From assembly GCA_050015095.1 (NCBI GenBank), contig JBEKCC010000005.1, positions 1 through 64,000 of the forward strand: DNA of 64,000 bases, written 5' to 3'. The position numbers were made by a program, and so were the translations under genes. This DNA comes from MVRE01 sp015660965 (lineage in GTDB: Archaea; Halobacteriota; Methanomicrobia; Methanomicrobiales; Methanospirillaceae). Under the pieces are notes generated by a model. The model was not told the DNA's origin. It saw only the letters and a program-made list of their open reading frames with translations, and did no database searches. Of this stretch, positions 28,004 to 37,849 are shown piece after piece (within the stretch, counting starts at the first letter, position 1; each line of letters starts with the position of its first letter).

Positions 28004-28262
28004 AAAAGACGTTGAACATATCGCGGAACTTGCCGATATCGATATCGATAAAGATGAATTGGTAACTTTTACCCATCAATTCAATGCCATATTGGAATAT
28101 TTTGATGTACTTGACCGAGTACATGGAAAAGATGCTATCACACGGGATCTCTCTAATGTTATGCGCGAGGATCAAGTAGAACCGTCGCTACCACAAGAAG
28201 AAGTATTACGTAATGCCGCTGCACAGGAAGACGGATTTATCAAGGCCCCTCGGGTGATGTAG
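27993..28262 (+). CDS. gatC: Asp-tRNA(Asn)/Glu-tRNA(Gln) amidotransferase subunit C
   Basis: Small subunit (89 aa) that clasps GatA and GatB. The family pattern is clear: 'VEHIAELADIDIDKDELVTF' at the N-terminus, 'FNAILEYFDVL', and the C-terminal 'REDQVEPSLPQEEVLRNAA'. It overlaps the upstream asparagine-synthase-like gene by 11 bases and shares one base with the gatA start, so the cluster is a single operon. Confidence 0.93.
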   Translation: MVTEKDVEHIAELADIDIDKDELVTFTHQFNAILEYFDVLDRVHGKDAITRDLSNVMREDQVEPSLPQEEVLRNAAAQEDGFIKAPRVM

Positions 28263-29563
28263 TGGCAGAGAATGAGATCACATTCGAACCAGACGATAGG
28301 TACAATGCATTTCTTACTGTTTGCAATCGCGTATCTCACGGTAAAGGAAAACTTGCCGGTATCACTGTTGCAGTAAAGGACAATATCTCAACAAAAAATA
28401 TCGAGACAACTTGTGCTTCAAAAATTCTCAAAGGTTATGTTCCACCATATGATGCACATGTTGTTGAACTTATCAAGAAAGAGGGGGCTGCAATTGTTGG
28501 AAAGACGAACCTAGATGAATTTGGTATGGGGACAACAACCGAGAATTCTGCGTTCGGTCCAACACTCAACCCTTGTGATACAACTCGTGTACCTGGGGGC
28601 TCATCTGGAGGAAGCGCAGCAGCGATCGCATCTGGAATGGTCAGAATGGCTCTCGGTACCGACACCGGAGGATCAATCCGTTGTCCCTCGGCATTCTGTG
28701 GAATTGTGGGGTTAAAGCCAACATATGGAAGAGTTTCACGGTATGGGTTGATTGCATACGCTAATTCGCTTGAACAAATTGGACCAATGGCACGAACAGT
28801 TTCTGATGTATCATTACTAATGCAAGTGATTGCAGGTTATGACCGCCGCGATTCAACGTCATACAACAAACCCTATACACACACTCCAAAAGCGGATATT
28901 AAAGGACTTAAAATTGGTATCCCGAATGAATACTTCGGTGAAGGTGTTGACCCAAAAGTAGCGAATGTGGTTAAAGACGCACTCACACAACTCGAACATC
29001 TTGGCGCCACAACGGTTCCGTGTAGTATCCCCTCGATGGAATATGCACTTGCTGCCTATTATGTCATCTGCACAAGTGAAGCAAGTTCGAATCTCGCTCG
29101 ATTTGATGGCGTGCGCTATGGGCCTGCCGCTGATACAAAAAAATCTTGGCATGACTCATATCAAGAAGTACGAAGAGCTGGTTTTGGTACTGAAGTTCGC
29201 CGACGGATCATGCTCGGCACATTTGCACTTTCCTCAGGTTACTACGGGAAGTATTATGCCAAGGCGCAGATTGCTCGAGAGAACGTGAGGAAAGATTTCG
29301 CTAGAATCTTTTCAGAAGTTGATGTTATCGTTGGACCCACAATGCCTACAATAGCATTTAAACTTGGAGAAAAAAGCGATCCCCTTTCAATGTATCTTGC
29401 TGATATCCTTACAGTTCCCGTGAATCTTGCCGGAATACCTGCCATCTCATTGCCCTGCGGAAAGGTTGCAGGCATGCCAGTGGGAATCCAAATTATGGGT
29501 AAACCATTTGATGATGAACGTGTGATTGATGTTGCATTTGCATATGAACAGGCTGTGAAATGA
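28262..29563 (+). CDS. gatA: Asp-tRNA(Asn)/Glu-tRNA(Gln) amidotransferase subunit A
   Basis: Amidase-signature glutaminase that releases ammonia from glutamine for transamidation of mischarged tRNA. The catalytic triad region is visible: Lys39 in 'VAVKDNIS', the cis-Ser in 'PGGSSGGSAAAIASG' near residue 115, and the nucleophile Ser in 'GTDTGGSIRCPSAFCG' near residue 139. It starts with GTG directly at the gatC stop, 433 aa. The gatB start overlaps its stop codon. Confidence 0.95.
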   Translation: MAENEITFEPDDRYNAFLTVCNRVSHGKGKLAGITVAVKDNISTKNIETTCASKILKGYVPPYDAHVVELIKKEGAAIVGKTNLDEFGMGTTTENSAFGPTLNPCDTTRVPGGSSGGSAAAIASGMVRMALGTDTGGSIRCPSAFCGIVGLKPTYGRVSRYGLIAYANSLEQIGPMARTVSDVSLLMQVIAGYDRRDSTSYNKPYTHTPKADIKGLKIGIPNEYFGEGVDPKVANVVKDALTQLEHLGATTVPCSIPSMEYALAAYYVICTSEASSNLARFDGVRYGPAADTKKSWHDSYQEVRRAGFGTEVRRRIMLGTFALSSGYYGKYYAKAQIARENVRKDFARIFSEVDVIVGPTMPTIAFKLGEKSDPLSMYLADILTVPVNLAGIPAISLPCGKVAGMPVGIQIMGKPFDDERVIDVAFAYEQAVK

Positions 29564-31011
29564 TGACCAACAAAGAAATAATTGTCGGCCTTGAAGTCCA
29601 CTGCCAACTTAACACAAAAAGTAAGCTCTTTTGCGGTTGTTCTACTGATTATCGAAGTGATAATCCAAATACTCATGTGTGTCCAGTTTGCCTTGGACTC
29701 CCAGGTGCAATGCCAGTATTGAACAAAAAAGCGATCGAGTACACAATACGCGTAGCTAAAGCGCTAAATTGCACGGTCATAAAAGAGTCGGAGTTCTCGC
29801 GGAAAAATTACTTCTATCCAGATCTTGACAAGGCTTATCAAATTACCCAGTATGATAAACCGCTTGCAGAAAAAGGAGAGTTGGAAATTGAGAGTGATGA
29901 AGGACGAGAGAAACGTGTTTCTATCACTCGCGTTCATGTCGAAGAAGATCCTGGCAGACTTGTCCACATGGGGAATCCGGAGCGTGGTCGGTATTCGCTT
30001 GTTGATTATAACCGAGCCGGTATACCTCTCATCGAAATTGTTACTGACCCTGATATGCGCTCACCAAAAGAAGCTAGGAAATTTTTGAATAAACTTCGTG
30101 CTACATTGGAGTATCTTGGTGTATTTGACAGCGAGAAAGAAGGATCACTACGTGTAGATGCGAATATTTCGATTAAAGGTAGTGAACGTGTAGAAGTGAA
30201 AAACATCACATCTTATAAAGGTGTAGAGAAAGCCCTTACTTTTGAGGTAACAAGGCAGAAAAACCTCCTCCGCAGAGGACTGAAGGTTGATCGCGAGACA
30301 CGCCATTTTGTCGAAGCACGGGGGATTACCCAATCCGCTCGTTCAAAGGAGCAGGAGCATGATTACCGTTACTTTCCAGAACCAGATCTACGACCGCTTC
30401 ATGTTCAATCTTGGGTGGATGCTATACCCCTTCCAGAGCTTCCTGATGCACGAAGATCGCGTTTTATGACACAATACGCATGTTCAATAAATCATGCTAG
30501 GACGTTAACAGGAGAACTCCGAATCGCAAATTTCTATGAAAAGGTTGTTGCACCTGATCCCGCAAATCTAAATTCCATCGCTGCAACGTGGGTAGCTGAC
30601 ATCCTTATAGGAGAACTGAATTATCGAAACATGAGTGTTGATTCGATCGATGCAAAAAGCTTTACCGAACTTCTCCAATTACTTAAGAAAGGCATTATAA
30701 CTGATAAAAATGGGGTTGAATTGCTAAGAATAATGCTTGACCAGCAGTTGAATAAACAACCTTGCGAAACACCCCAAGCCATTGTTACACGACTGAACCT
30801 TGCTAAAACTGCCTCTGACTCCAATGCACTTTCCAAAATTATTTATGATGTCATTTCCGAAAACCCAAAAGCAGTTGAAGATTATAAAAATGGAAAGAAC
30901 GGTGCTCTTAACTTCCTAGTAGGACAAGCGATGAAAAAAACCCGAGGGCGGTCTGATCCAGGAGAACTCAACCGGATGATTGTAGAGAAATTGAAGAATA
31001 GGGAGGAATAA
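29560..31011 (+). CDS. gatB: Asp-tRNA(Asn)/Glu-tRNA(Gln) amidotransferase subunit B
   Basis: Kinase and amidotransferase subunit that activates the tRNA-bound Asp or Glu. Motifs are 'IVGLEVHCQLNTKSKLFCGC' at the N-terminus, 'CPVCLGLPGAMPVLN' completing the zinc site, 'RKNYFYPDLDKAYQITQYD', 'HVEEDPGRLVH' and 'DYNRAGIPLIEIVTDPD'. The C-terminal YqeY-like tail ends in 'RGRSDPGELNRMI'. Length 483 aa. Two ATGs in a row (29,560 and 29,563) overlap the gatA stop. Confidence 0.96.
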   Translation: MMTNKEIIVGLEVHCQLNTKSKLFCGCSTDYRSDNPNTHVCPVCLGLPGAMPVLNKKAIEYTIRVAKALNCTVIKESEFSRKNYFYPDLDKAYQITQYDKPLAEKGELEIESDEGREKRVSITRVHVEEDPGRLVHMGNPERGRYSLVDYNRAGIPLIEIVTDPDMRSPKEARKFLNKLRATLEYLGVFDSEKEGSLRVDANISIKGSERVEVKNITSYKGVEKALTFEVTRQKNLLRRGLKVDRETRHFVEARGITQSARSKEQEHDYRYFPEPDLRPLHVQSWVDAIPLPELPDARRSRFMTQYACSINHARTLTGELRIANFYEKVVAPDPANLNSIAATWVADILIGELNYRNMSVDSIDAKSFTELLQLLKKGIITDKNGVELLRIMLDQQLNKQPCETPQAIVTRLNLAKTASDSNALSKIIYDVISENPKAVEDYKNGKNGALNFLVGQAMKKTRGRSDPGELNRMIVEKLKNREE

Positions 31012-31016
31012 TAACC

Positions 31017-33848
31017 GTGCACCTTATTGTTGCTGAAAAGAACATCTCCGCACGTCGAATAGCCCAGATCCTTGCAGGAGGGAAAAAAGTTACCGAAAAA
31101 AAGGATGCCGGTGTTTCAATCTATCAATTTGGCGAGATGGTAACAATAGGGTTGCGTGGACACGTAGTCGAAGTCGATTTTGAACCAGGATACCAAAATT
31201 GGCGAAGTGAAAATTCCACACCAAGAAGCTTAATCGATGCTAAGACAATTAAGGTCCCTACAGAAAAAAGGATTGTCAGTCTTCTCCAGAAACTTTCACG
31301 ACAGGCAACACGAGTTACAATTGCTACAGATTTTGATACCGAGGGAGAACTGATCGGGAAAGAAGCTTTTGAGTTAATACGTGCTGTCACTACAAGAGTT
31401 CCGATTGACCGTGCCCGATTTTCAGCAATTACCCCACAGGAAATTAACCACGCTTTTGCAAATACAACAGACCTTGATTTTGCGTTGGCGGCGGCTGGCG
31501 AAGCTCGCCAATCAATCGATCTTATGTGGGGGGCGTCACTTACCCGATTCATTTCACTTGCCGCTCGACGTGGAGGACAGAATGTCCTATCTGTTGGCAG
31601 GGTGCAAAGTCCTACCCTCTCAATGATTGTTGACCGCGAAAAAGAAATTGAATCCTTTGTACCTGAAAAATACTGGTTATTGAGTTTAATGACTCGCAAG
31701 GGTAGCGAGAAAATTGAAGCACGTCATATAAACGGCCGATTCAAAGAGAAATCTACTGCTGAAAATGCTAGAAACCATACAAAAGAACCTCTTGTCGTCA
31801 CAGAAGTTCGAGAAGCAACAAAGGTTGACAGATCTCCTTCACCATTTGACACTACAGGCTTCATTGTCGCAGCTGCTAGACTTGGTTTTTCTGCATCAAA
31901 TGCGATGCGAATTGCCGAGGATCTATACATGAACGGTTACATTTCTTACCCAAGAACTGACAACACAGTCTACCCTGTAACATTAGATCTTAACGGTATC
32001 TTGCGAACTCTAAAACAATCCTCGTTTAAAAAGGATGTTGAGTGGGTAATCGAAAATAGGCGAAACGTACCCACTCGTGGTAAGAAATTATCTACAGACC
32101 ATCCTCCAATCCACCCGACAGGCCCAGCGAATAAGGATGATCTCCATGATGATGCGTTCGCTATATATGAGCTCATCCTTCGCCGGTTTCTTGCAACGCT
32201 TGCGCCTGATGCACAATGGCAAACTCAAAAAGTTCTCTTTGATGCAAGTAGTGAACAATATACAGTTACTGGCGGTATTCTGCGTGTACCTGGCTGGCAT
32301 TTGGTCTACCCATACTCTGAAGCAAAAGAGACAATCCTTCCATCATTTTTTGTTGGGGAAAAGTTACCTATTGAAAACGTGAACCTTGACGAGAAAGATA
32401 CCCAACCTCCAGCACGATATACTCAAAGCAAGCTGATTCAAAGAATGGAAGAGCTTGGGCTTGGCACTAAGAGTACTCGGCATGAGGTTATTGCGAAACT
32501 TATCTCCAGAAAATACGTGGAAGGTACTCCCTTACTTCCAACGCTCGTTGGAAGAGTGGTTACTGAATCACTAGAACAGCATGCCGATACTATTACAAAA
32601 CCAAACATGACGCGAACATTAGAAGAGCATATGCAACTGATCAAAATGCACACGCGGACCCGCGAAGACGTAATCAAGGAATCGCGGGAGATGTTGCATC
32701 TCGCATTTGATCAGCTCGAAGCTCATGAGCGTGCGATTGGTGACGATATCCGGAACCGGACCGCAGAAGAGTTAGTATTGGGAATCTGTCCCGTTTGCGG
32801 TAAAGGAACTCTATCTATCAAACACCTCCGAGGCTCAACGCAGTTTATCGGTTGCAGCCAATATCCGGAATGTACATTTAATATTGGTTTGCCTGTTACC
32901 CAATGGGGATGGGCTGTACGAACCAACGAAGTCTGCCCCAAACACAATCTCAAGTTCGTACGGCTCATCAGAAAGGGTGCACGACCATGGGATATCGGTT
33001 GTCCCCTCTGCCACCATATCAATGGAAATCGGGAATCACTTGCCGAAATCCCATCGATCAACGAATCGGTTTTGACGAAACTAGAATCGTTACATATTTA
33101 TACGGCGGTGGATCTCGCAAAAAGCTCACCTGAATGGATAGCAACGACACTAGATATTTCAGTAGAAAGCGCAAATCAGATGCTCCGTGATGCAGAACGA
33201 GCAGTAAATCTTCTTCGCCAAAGATCCGAATGCCGTAAATTTATACGCGAACACCTAGTTCCAAAGAAAGGGCGGAAGAACTCAACAATCCTTAAATCTT
33301 TAAAGGAGGCTGGCGTGAATGATATCTCTGGTTTGGCACAAGCAGACAGTGCTGTTCTAATAAAAGCTGGAGTTAGCGAAAAAGAGGCTACTAGTATTAT
33401 TACAGAAGCTCGCATGCTTCAAGCGATTAAACTCTTTAAAGAGATTGGTATCCCGATTATTAGTGTTAAAAAGTACCAGTCTGCAGGTGTTTTAACACCA
33501 CAAGAGTTCTGTTCCACACACCCGGTTCTGCTTGCTGAACGGTCTGGGATTGGTCTCGATACTGTGTACCGACATAGTGATTTAGTTTGCCGTTACCTCA
33601 AACTCCCTATGCCCAAAAAGATGACAAAAATCCAACTTGAAAAGGGTAAAAAAGAACTCTTGACAATTCGTGGTATCACCACGGCAATGATTATACCGCT
33701 ACTACATGCCGGTATTGTTGATGCAGAAAGTCTATTTACCGCCGATCCCGATAAGGCAGCAACTTATTCTGGTATACCTAGCACCACTATAAAGGGATTT
33801 CAGGTATCTATGAAAAAGAAGCTCGAAACGTCAGTCATCAAGATTTGA
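31017..33848 (+). CDS. topA: DNA topoisomerase I (type IA)
   Basis: Relaxes negative supercoils by passing one strand through a break. The TOPRIM start 'MHLIVAEKNISARRIAQIL' begins with GTG. The acidic TOPRIM motif is in 'ATDFDTEGE' near residue 103, and the catalytic Tyr is in 'GYISYPRTDN' (about Tyr312). Zinc-finger regions start near residue 590 ('CPVCGKGTL', 'CSQYPEC', later 'CPLCHH'). The C-terminal ~250 aa contain repeated helix-hairpin-helix-like units. At 943 aa it is longer than simple archaeal TopA because of this tail. It lies five bases after gatB. Confidence 0.94.
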   Translation: MHLIVAEKNISARRIAQILAGGKKVTEKKDAGVSIYQFGEMVTIGLRGHVVEVDFEPGYQNWRSENSTPRSLIDAKTIKVPTEKRIVSLLQKLSRQATRVTIATDFDTEGELIGKEAFELIRAVTTRVPIDRARFSAITPQEINHAFANTTDLDFALAAAGEARQSIDLMWGASLTRFISLAARRGGQNVLSVGRVQSPTLSMIVDREKEIESFVPEKYWLLSLMTRKGSEKIEARHINGRFKEKSTAENARNHTKEPLVVTEVREATKVDRSPSPFDTTGFIVAAARLGFSASNAMRIAEDLYMNGYISYPRTDNTVYPVTLDLNGILRTLKQSSFKKDVEWVIENRRNVPTRGKKLSTDHPPIHPTGPANKDDLHDDAFAIYELILRRFLATLAPDAQWQTQKVLFDASSEQYTVTGGILRVPGWHLVYPYSEAKETILPSFFVGEKLPIENVNLDEKDTQPPARYTQSKLIQRMEELGLGTKSTRHEVIAKLISRKYVEGTPLLPTLVGRVVTESLEQHADTITKPNMTRTLEEHMQLIKMHTRTREDVIKESREMLHLAFDQLEAHERAIGDDIRNRTAEELVLGICPVCGKGTLSIKHLRGSTQFIGCSQYPECTFNIGLPVTQWGWAVRTNEVCPKHNLKFVRLIRKGARPWDIGCPLCHHINGNRESLAEIPSINESVLTKLESLHIYTAVDLAKSSPEWIATTLDISVESANQMLRDAERAVNLLRQRSECRKFIREHLVPKKGRKNSTILKSLKEAGVNDISGLAQADSAVLIKAGVSEKEATSIITEARMLQAIKLFKEIGIPIISVKKYQSAGVLTPQEFCSTHPVLLAERSGIGLDTVYRHSDLVCRYLKLPMPKKMTKIQLEKGKKELLTIRGITTAMIIPLLHAGIVDAESLFTADPDKAATYSGIPSTTIKGFQVSMKKKLETSVIKI

Positions 33849-33945
33849 TACACCCTTTACATAAAATTGGAAGTGCCTGTCCGGTTAACCTCAATTTTCA
33901 GGCCACCGGTTTATTGTGGTTTAAGACAAAAGTACTGTGATAACG

Positions 33946-34632
33946 ATGAAGTGGAAAGACTGGGTGCATGTGACTAAGCTCGACCCGGATAAACAATTAA
34001 AAGCCGGGGACATCGATGCGATTGCATCAAGTGGAACCGACGCTCTAATGCTTTCCGGTACCTTGAACGTTACCCAGGAAAATCTTTCTCTCCTTCAGCA
34101 AGTGGTCAAACCTTACGGTTTGCCATTGGTCATGGAACCAGCAAGTCCTGATGCGGTTCTTATGCAGGGCATAGATTACGTTTTTGTCCCAAGTGTGGTG
34201 AATACGACCAATGTAGAGTGGATTATTGGTAAACATAGGTTATGGGTGCAATTACAAAAAAAGAGAATACCTTGGGACAGAATCGTACCAGAAGCATATA
34301 TTGTTCTTAATCCGAACTCTTCCGTTGCAATGGTAACAAAATCTGTCTGCAATCTAAAAGCCGATGAGGTCGCAGCATTCACATCTGTCGCCGACCATTA
34401 CTTCCATTTCCCAATAGTGTATATCGAATATAGCGGTACTTACGGTGACCCGAATGTTATTAAAGCGGCATCAGAAGTAATCGATAAATCTATTCTCTAT
34501 TATGGTGGCGGGATTAACTCTTCCGAAAAGGCAGCTGAAATGGCGCGGTACGCAGATACGATTGTCGTTGGCAATGCAGTTTATGAGCAAGGTGCAGCAG
34601 TGCTTAAAGCCACAGTTGACGCCGTCCAGTAA
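33946..34632 (+). CDS. Geranylgeranylglyceryl phosphate synthase
   Basis: Joins glycerol-1-phosphate to geranylgeranyl diphosphate, the first ether bond of archaeal lipids. The TIM-barrel PcrB/GGGPS features are seen: 'WVHVTKLDPDKQL' near the N-terminus, 'SGTDALMLSGTLNV', 'MEPASPDAV', 'YIEYSGTYGDP' (G1P binding) and 'LYYGGGINSSEKA' with 'DTIVVGNAVY' at the end. The frame opens with a GTG at 33,937, but the ATG at 33,946 starts the conserved part. About 228 aa. It is seven bases from the downstream methyltransferase gene. Confidence 0.93.
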   Translation: MKWKDWVHVTKLDPDKQLKAGDIDAIASSGTDALMLSGTLNVTQENLSLLQQVVKPYGLPLVMEPASPDAVLMQGIDYVFVPSVVNTTNVEWIIGKHRLWVQLQKKRIPWDRIVPEAYIVLNPNSSVAMVTKSVCNLKADEVAAFTSVADHYFHFPIVYIEYSGTYGDPNVIKAASEVIDKSILYYGGGINSSEKAAEMARYADTIVVGNAVYEQGAAVLKATVDAVQ

Positions 34633-34638
34633 AATCTG

Positions 34639-35385
34639 ATGCCAGAAATTGATATTGTACTGGTCGCTCCCCTTTATGAAGGGAACGTGGGATTTGTCGC
34701 TCGAGTGATGAAAAATTTTGGGTTTAGGAACCTTGTTCTTGTTGACTCATGCGAACTCGGCGAGGAGGCGATCGCCCGTGCTGGTCATGCATATGACCTC
34801 CTAAAAAATGCGGAACAATGTACTATCGAAGATGTGTTTTCCCGCAGTAATATCGTCGTTGCAACAACAGGATCGGTATCAAAATCTGTCTGTCGCCCTA
34901 TGCGTATGCCTTATTTTTCACCTCGAGAACTGCGAGACCGAATTAAAAATCTTGATGGAAAGATCTCGATTTTATTTGGCCGAGAGAACTGGGGGCTATC
35001 CAACGAAGAAGTTAAGAGAAGTGATATTATTTGTACGATACCAACGTCTCCAGATTACCCTATTTTGAACATTTCTCACGCTGTCGGTATAATCTGTTAC
35101 GAGATTGCCAATCTTCAAAAAGGAGATTATTCTTTAGCAACACCGTTTGAACTTTCACACCTTTACCGTCATATTGATCAATATCTCGATATAATCCATC
35201 ACCCGCACTTCAAACGAGAGAATACAATGATTATGATTCGACGCATTTTAGGTCGGGCAAATCTTACAACAAGAGAGACGAGCACACTACATGGACTTTT
35301 ACGACGGTCAACTTGGCATATCGATCCGACGGTGTTCAAGGAAAATGAGGAGAAAAGCTCTGATGATAAAGGAGAACACATCTGA
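34639..35385 (+). CDS. SPOUT-class RNA 2'-O-methyltransferase (TrmJ-like)
   Basis: S-adenosylmethionine-dependent methyltransferase, probably of tRNA position 32. SpoU motifs: 'LYEGNVGFVARVMKNFGF' near residue 13, 'ILFGRENWGLSNEEV' near 111, and the knot segment 'PILNISHAVGIICYEI' near 141. The C-terminal helical region (from about residue 165) fits TrmJ dimers. Length 248 aa. It is positioned between the lipid gene and dcd in one run of plus-strand genes. Other SpoU targets are possible. Confidence 0.88.
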   Translation: MPEIDIVLVAPLYEGNVGFVARVMKNFGFRNLVLVDSCELGEEAIARAGHAYDLLKNAEQCTIEDVFSRSNIVVATTGSVSKSVCRPMRMPYFSPRELRDRIKNLDGKISILFGRENWGLSNEEVKRSDIICTIPTSPDYPILNISHAVGIICYEIANLQKGDYSLATPFELSHLYRHIDQYLDIIHHPHFKRENTMIMIRRILGRANLTTRETSTLHGLLRRSTWHIDPTVFKENEEKSSDDKGEHI

Positions 35386-35391
35386 TCTTGA

Positions 35392-35958
35392 ATGATTCTC
35401 GTAGATTGGCAGTTGCGGGATCGAATCGGTAGGGGCTATATTAAAATCAATCCGTACGACCCAAATTTGGTTCAGCCAAACTCAGTCGATATTAGGCTTG
35501 GTAATCATTTTGTCTGGTATAAAGAGGGCAATGATGTCATCGATCCGTACAACCATGACACTATCATTGCTGAAGTCGAAGAGATGCATGCCGAATCTTT
35601 TATTTTAAAACCTAGTCAGTTTGTTTTAACTGAAACTTTGGAATCGATAGAACTCCCTGACAATATCGTAGCAACGATTGAAGGCAAGAGTAGCATTGCT
35701 CGCCTCGGGATTGCACTTCACCAAACTGGTGGTTGGATCGATGCGGGATTTCGTGGTACGATAACTTTAGAGATGTCCAACGTCAACCCACGACCCGTGA
35801 AAATATATGCAGGGATGCCAATTGGGCAACTAGTCTTTTACACAACGGAACGGGCAGAGCGTCCCTATGATAAGAAAGGCGACGCCAAGTATCTCGATCA
35901 GCATAAGGCAACCCTGTCCAAATACCACAAGAATCGAAAAGTTAGTGATAAGCAGTAA
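35392..35958 (+). CDS. dcd: dCTP deaminase
   Basis: Deaminates dCTP to dUTP, and in some archaea also hydrolyses it to dUMP. The trimeric dUTPase-fold signature appears as 'QPNSVDIRLGNHF' (about residues 29-41), 'VATIEGKSSIARLG' with the Ser/Arg substrate motif, and 'GWIDAGFRGTITLEMSN', which carries the catalytic Glu. Length 188 aa. Whether it is mono- or bifunctional cannot be read reliably here. It is the last gene of the housekeeping run before the accessory island. Confidence 0.93.
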   Translation: MILVDWQLRDRIGRGYIKINPYDPNLVQPNSVDIRLGNHFVWYKEGNDVIDPYNHDTIIAEVEEMHAESFILKPSQFVLTETLESIELPDNIVATIEGKSSIARLGIALHQTGGWIDAGFRGTITLEMSNVNPRPVKIYAGMPIGQLVFYTTERAERPYDKKGDAKYLDQHKATLSKYHKNRKVSDKQ

Positions 35959-36104
35959 TTCAGAACGAAATTTTACGTCAACTATGAGGATCTATTTATC
36001 TTTATTTTAATGTCTGATTGACAGGGTTTTTAGGTTGTCGCCACAAGAAACAATTCGTATTGTTTATAGTCCATGAAATGAGTGTATAATTATTCGGAAC
36101 TCGT

Positions 36105-37832
36105 ATGATTTTTATAGAAATCCTTTGGAAATACCAGAAATTAACCCGTGAATTCCTGGTAATTATTCTTGCTGTGTTTTTATGTTCTTCTGTGGGCATT
36201 GTCGGAACCGTCCATGCAACATTCTTTACAGCTGCAGACTGTAGTTGTGGAGGTGTGAGTCAGACCCTTAACTATAATTATACCGAAAATGATCCCAATA
36301 CGGGTTATAGTGCCCTGACATGCCAATATGGTGGATACGGTGATATCCTGTATAAGGGTAGCGGCACGGGAGTTGAGATTGAAATTCATACAGAAAGTCC
36401 TGATGTTGCTCAAGACGAATTCAAAGGGCGAGCAAATAATATGCCAAAATCAAGACCGGACTTTACTGGAAAAAATTCAGTAGTTCTTGAATGGGGGCAG
36501 GAACCAACCAGAGCTATCTATTCATCAAAACAAGGGGAATCAAATAATAATTACATGTATGATGGAATTCATGTCCTCAATTACAAAAACAATAATTACA
36601 TTTTCATATCCGGTGTAGGAATTAACTCTGGTGATGGTGCGTTCACATCGATGATGAACGCCGCTGAATCCTGTGCGAAAGGAATTATTGATAAAGAATC
36701 TGGAACTCAGGCGAGTCAACCAACACCATCAAACCCTGGATCAGATTGCGAAGGTTTTGGCATACCACCAGAAGATTGGAAAATTATTCTCACCAAGTCC
36801 CAAGTCCAGGACGAATTCATAAATGCCCTCAAAGAATATGCAAAGACACATACTTTGCAAAGCCATTCGTCCAGATTTGATAGTTCTGACTGGACCGATC
36901 TCAGTAGATTTCTATTTACAGATGATTTCGAAAAAGCTAAGACAGATTCATCCCTTAACCAATTCTTTACTGGCTCGGAATCGGAATTGGGTAATAGGAT
37001 AACAGCCCGATTCAATAGAGATGCGAAACAACTAAGCCCAGGAGATGTGTTCCAGGAATCTCTAGATGTCACTAGTGGAAACGTTTTTGATGCATTATTA
37101 ACTGCCCATAACTATCTCAAGGAACAGACAAATAATGTCCGCCAGTTGCAGGCTATCGCAAGGCAAAATCTCGCGGCTGATCAACAACAACTGAGCTTGA
37201 TAGAAAGCAAACTGTCACAACAAGGCATTTTTTCTAACGGAGCTGTTTCCGTTCCGGATTCTGCTCTGACCGATAGCCAGAAAAAAATGGTCGATGCCCG
37301 GAATAAACTTCTTTTGGATATCTCAAAACAGCAGACAGCAAGTACTAATGACGGCATTTATGCGACCCAGTTGCAACCGATAAAAGTCGGACCAGACAAT
37401 GGAGGATTATGGTACCATACCTTCATTACAACGTCCATGGCCTATGCCCAGCGGATGTGGGGGTGGCATTACGTTGGCGGGATTAATGTGGTCGGAGAAC
37501 ATCAGGTCTACAAAAGATTCATCCAGAATATTAATAATAACATGATGAACTATTACAACGCTGCGAAGGCGGATCCACAGAAGTTCCTGGATTACCTTAA
37601 TGACCCAGTCAATCACCCCATGCAATGGCCTGCATTTACATGGACAGATATTGACAAATCAAAATACTGTTGGGACTGGTGGGGTCTTGATATCGGTGCG
37701 GAGATTTACCGGCAAGTCCCCGCCAATAGCGATGCGATGAAGAACACACTTCAGAATAGTCCATTCTATTGGGGATCGAATATTTGGAACATGGGGTCAA
37801 TGAAGACCGGTTATAATGGCATGGAGCTGTAA
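36105..37832 (+). CDS. Large secreted protein of unknown function, first gene of the membrane island
   Basis: 575 aa. The N-terminus has a hydrophobic segment (about residues 17-38) ending near 'VHATFF', a likely signal peptide or anchor. A short Cys motif 'AADCSCGG' follows directly and resembles the 'CSAGCSC' after the signal of the 771-aa island protein. The mid-region is Gln/Asn/Asp-rich with a helical, possibly coiled-coil stretch around residues 340-430. The C-terminal 150 aa are rich in Trp, Tyr and His ('GLWYHTFITTSMAYAQRMWG'). No known domain was recognised. A 17-base gap to the next gene suggests cotranscription. Confidence 0.75.
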   Translation: MIFIEILWKYQKLTREFLVIILAVFLCSSVGIVGTVHATFFTAADCSCGGVSQTLNYNYTENDPNTGYSALTCQYGGYGDILYKGSGTGVEIEIHTESPDVAQDEFKGRANNMPKSRPDFTGKNSVVLEWGQEPTRAIYSSKQGESNNNYMYDGIHVLNYKNNNYIFISGVGINSGDGAFTSMMNAAESCAKGIIDKESGTQASQPTPSNPGSDCEGFGIPPEDWKIILTKSQVQDEFINALKEYAKTHTLQSHSSRFDSSDWTDLSRFLFTDDFEKAKTDSSLNQFFTGSESELGNRITARFNRDAKQLSPGDVFQESLDVTSGNVFDALLTAHNYLKEQTNNVRQLQAIARQNLAADQQQLSLIESKLSQQGIFSNGAVSVPDSALTDSQKKMVDARNKLLLDISKQQTASTNDGIYATQLQPIKVGPDNGGLWYHTFITTSMAYAQRMWGWHYVGGINVVGEHQVYKRFIQNINNNMMNYYNAAKADPQKFLDYLNDPVNHPMQWPAFTWTDIDKSKYCWDWWGLDIGAEIYRQVPANSDAMKNTLQNSPFYWGSNIWNMGSMKTGYNGMEL

Positions 37833-37849
37833 GTGACGGTGAAGATGAC

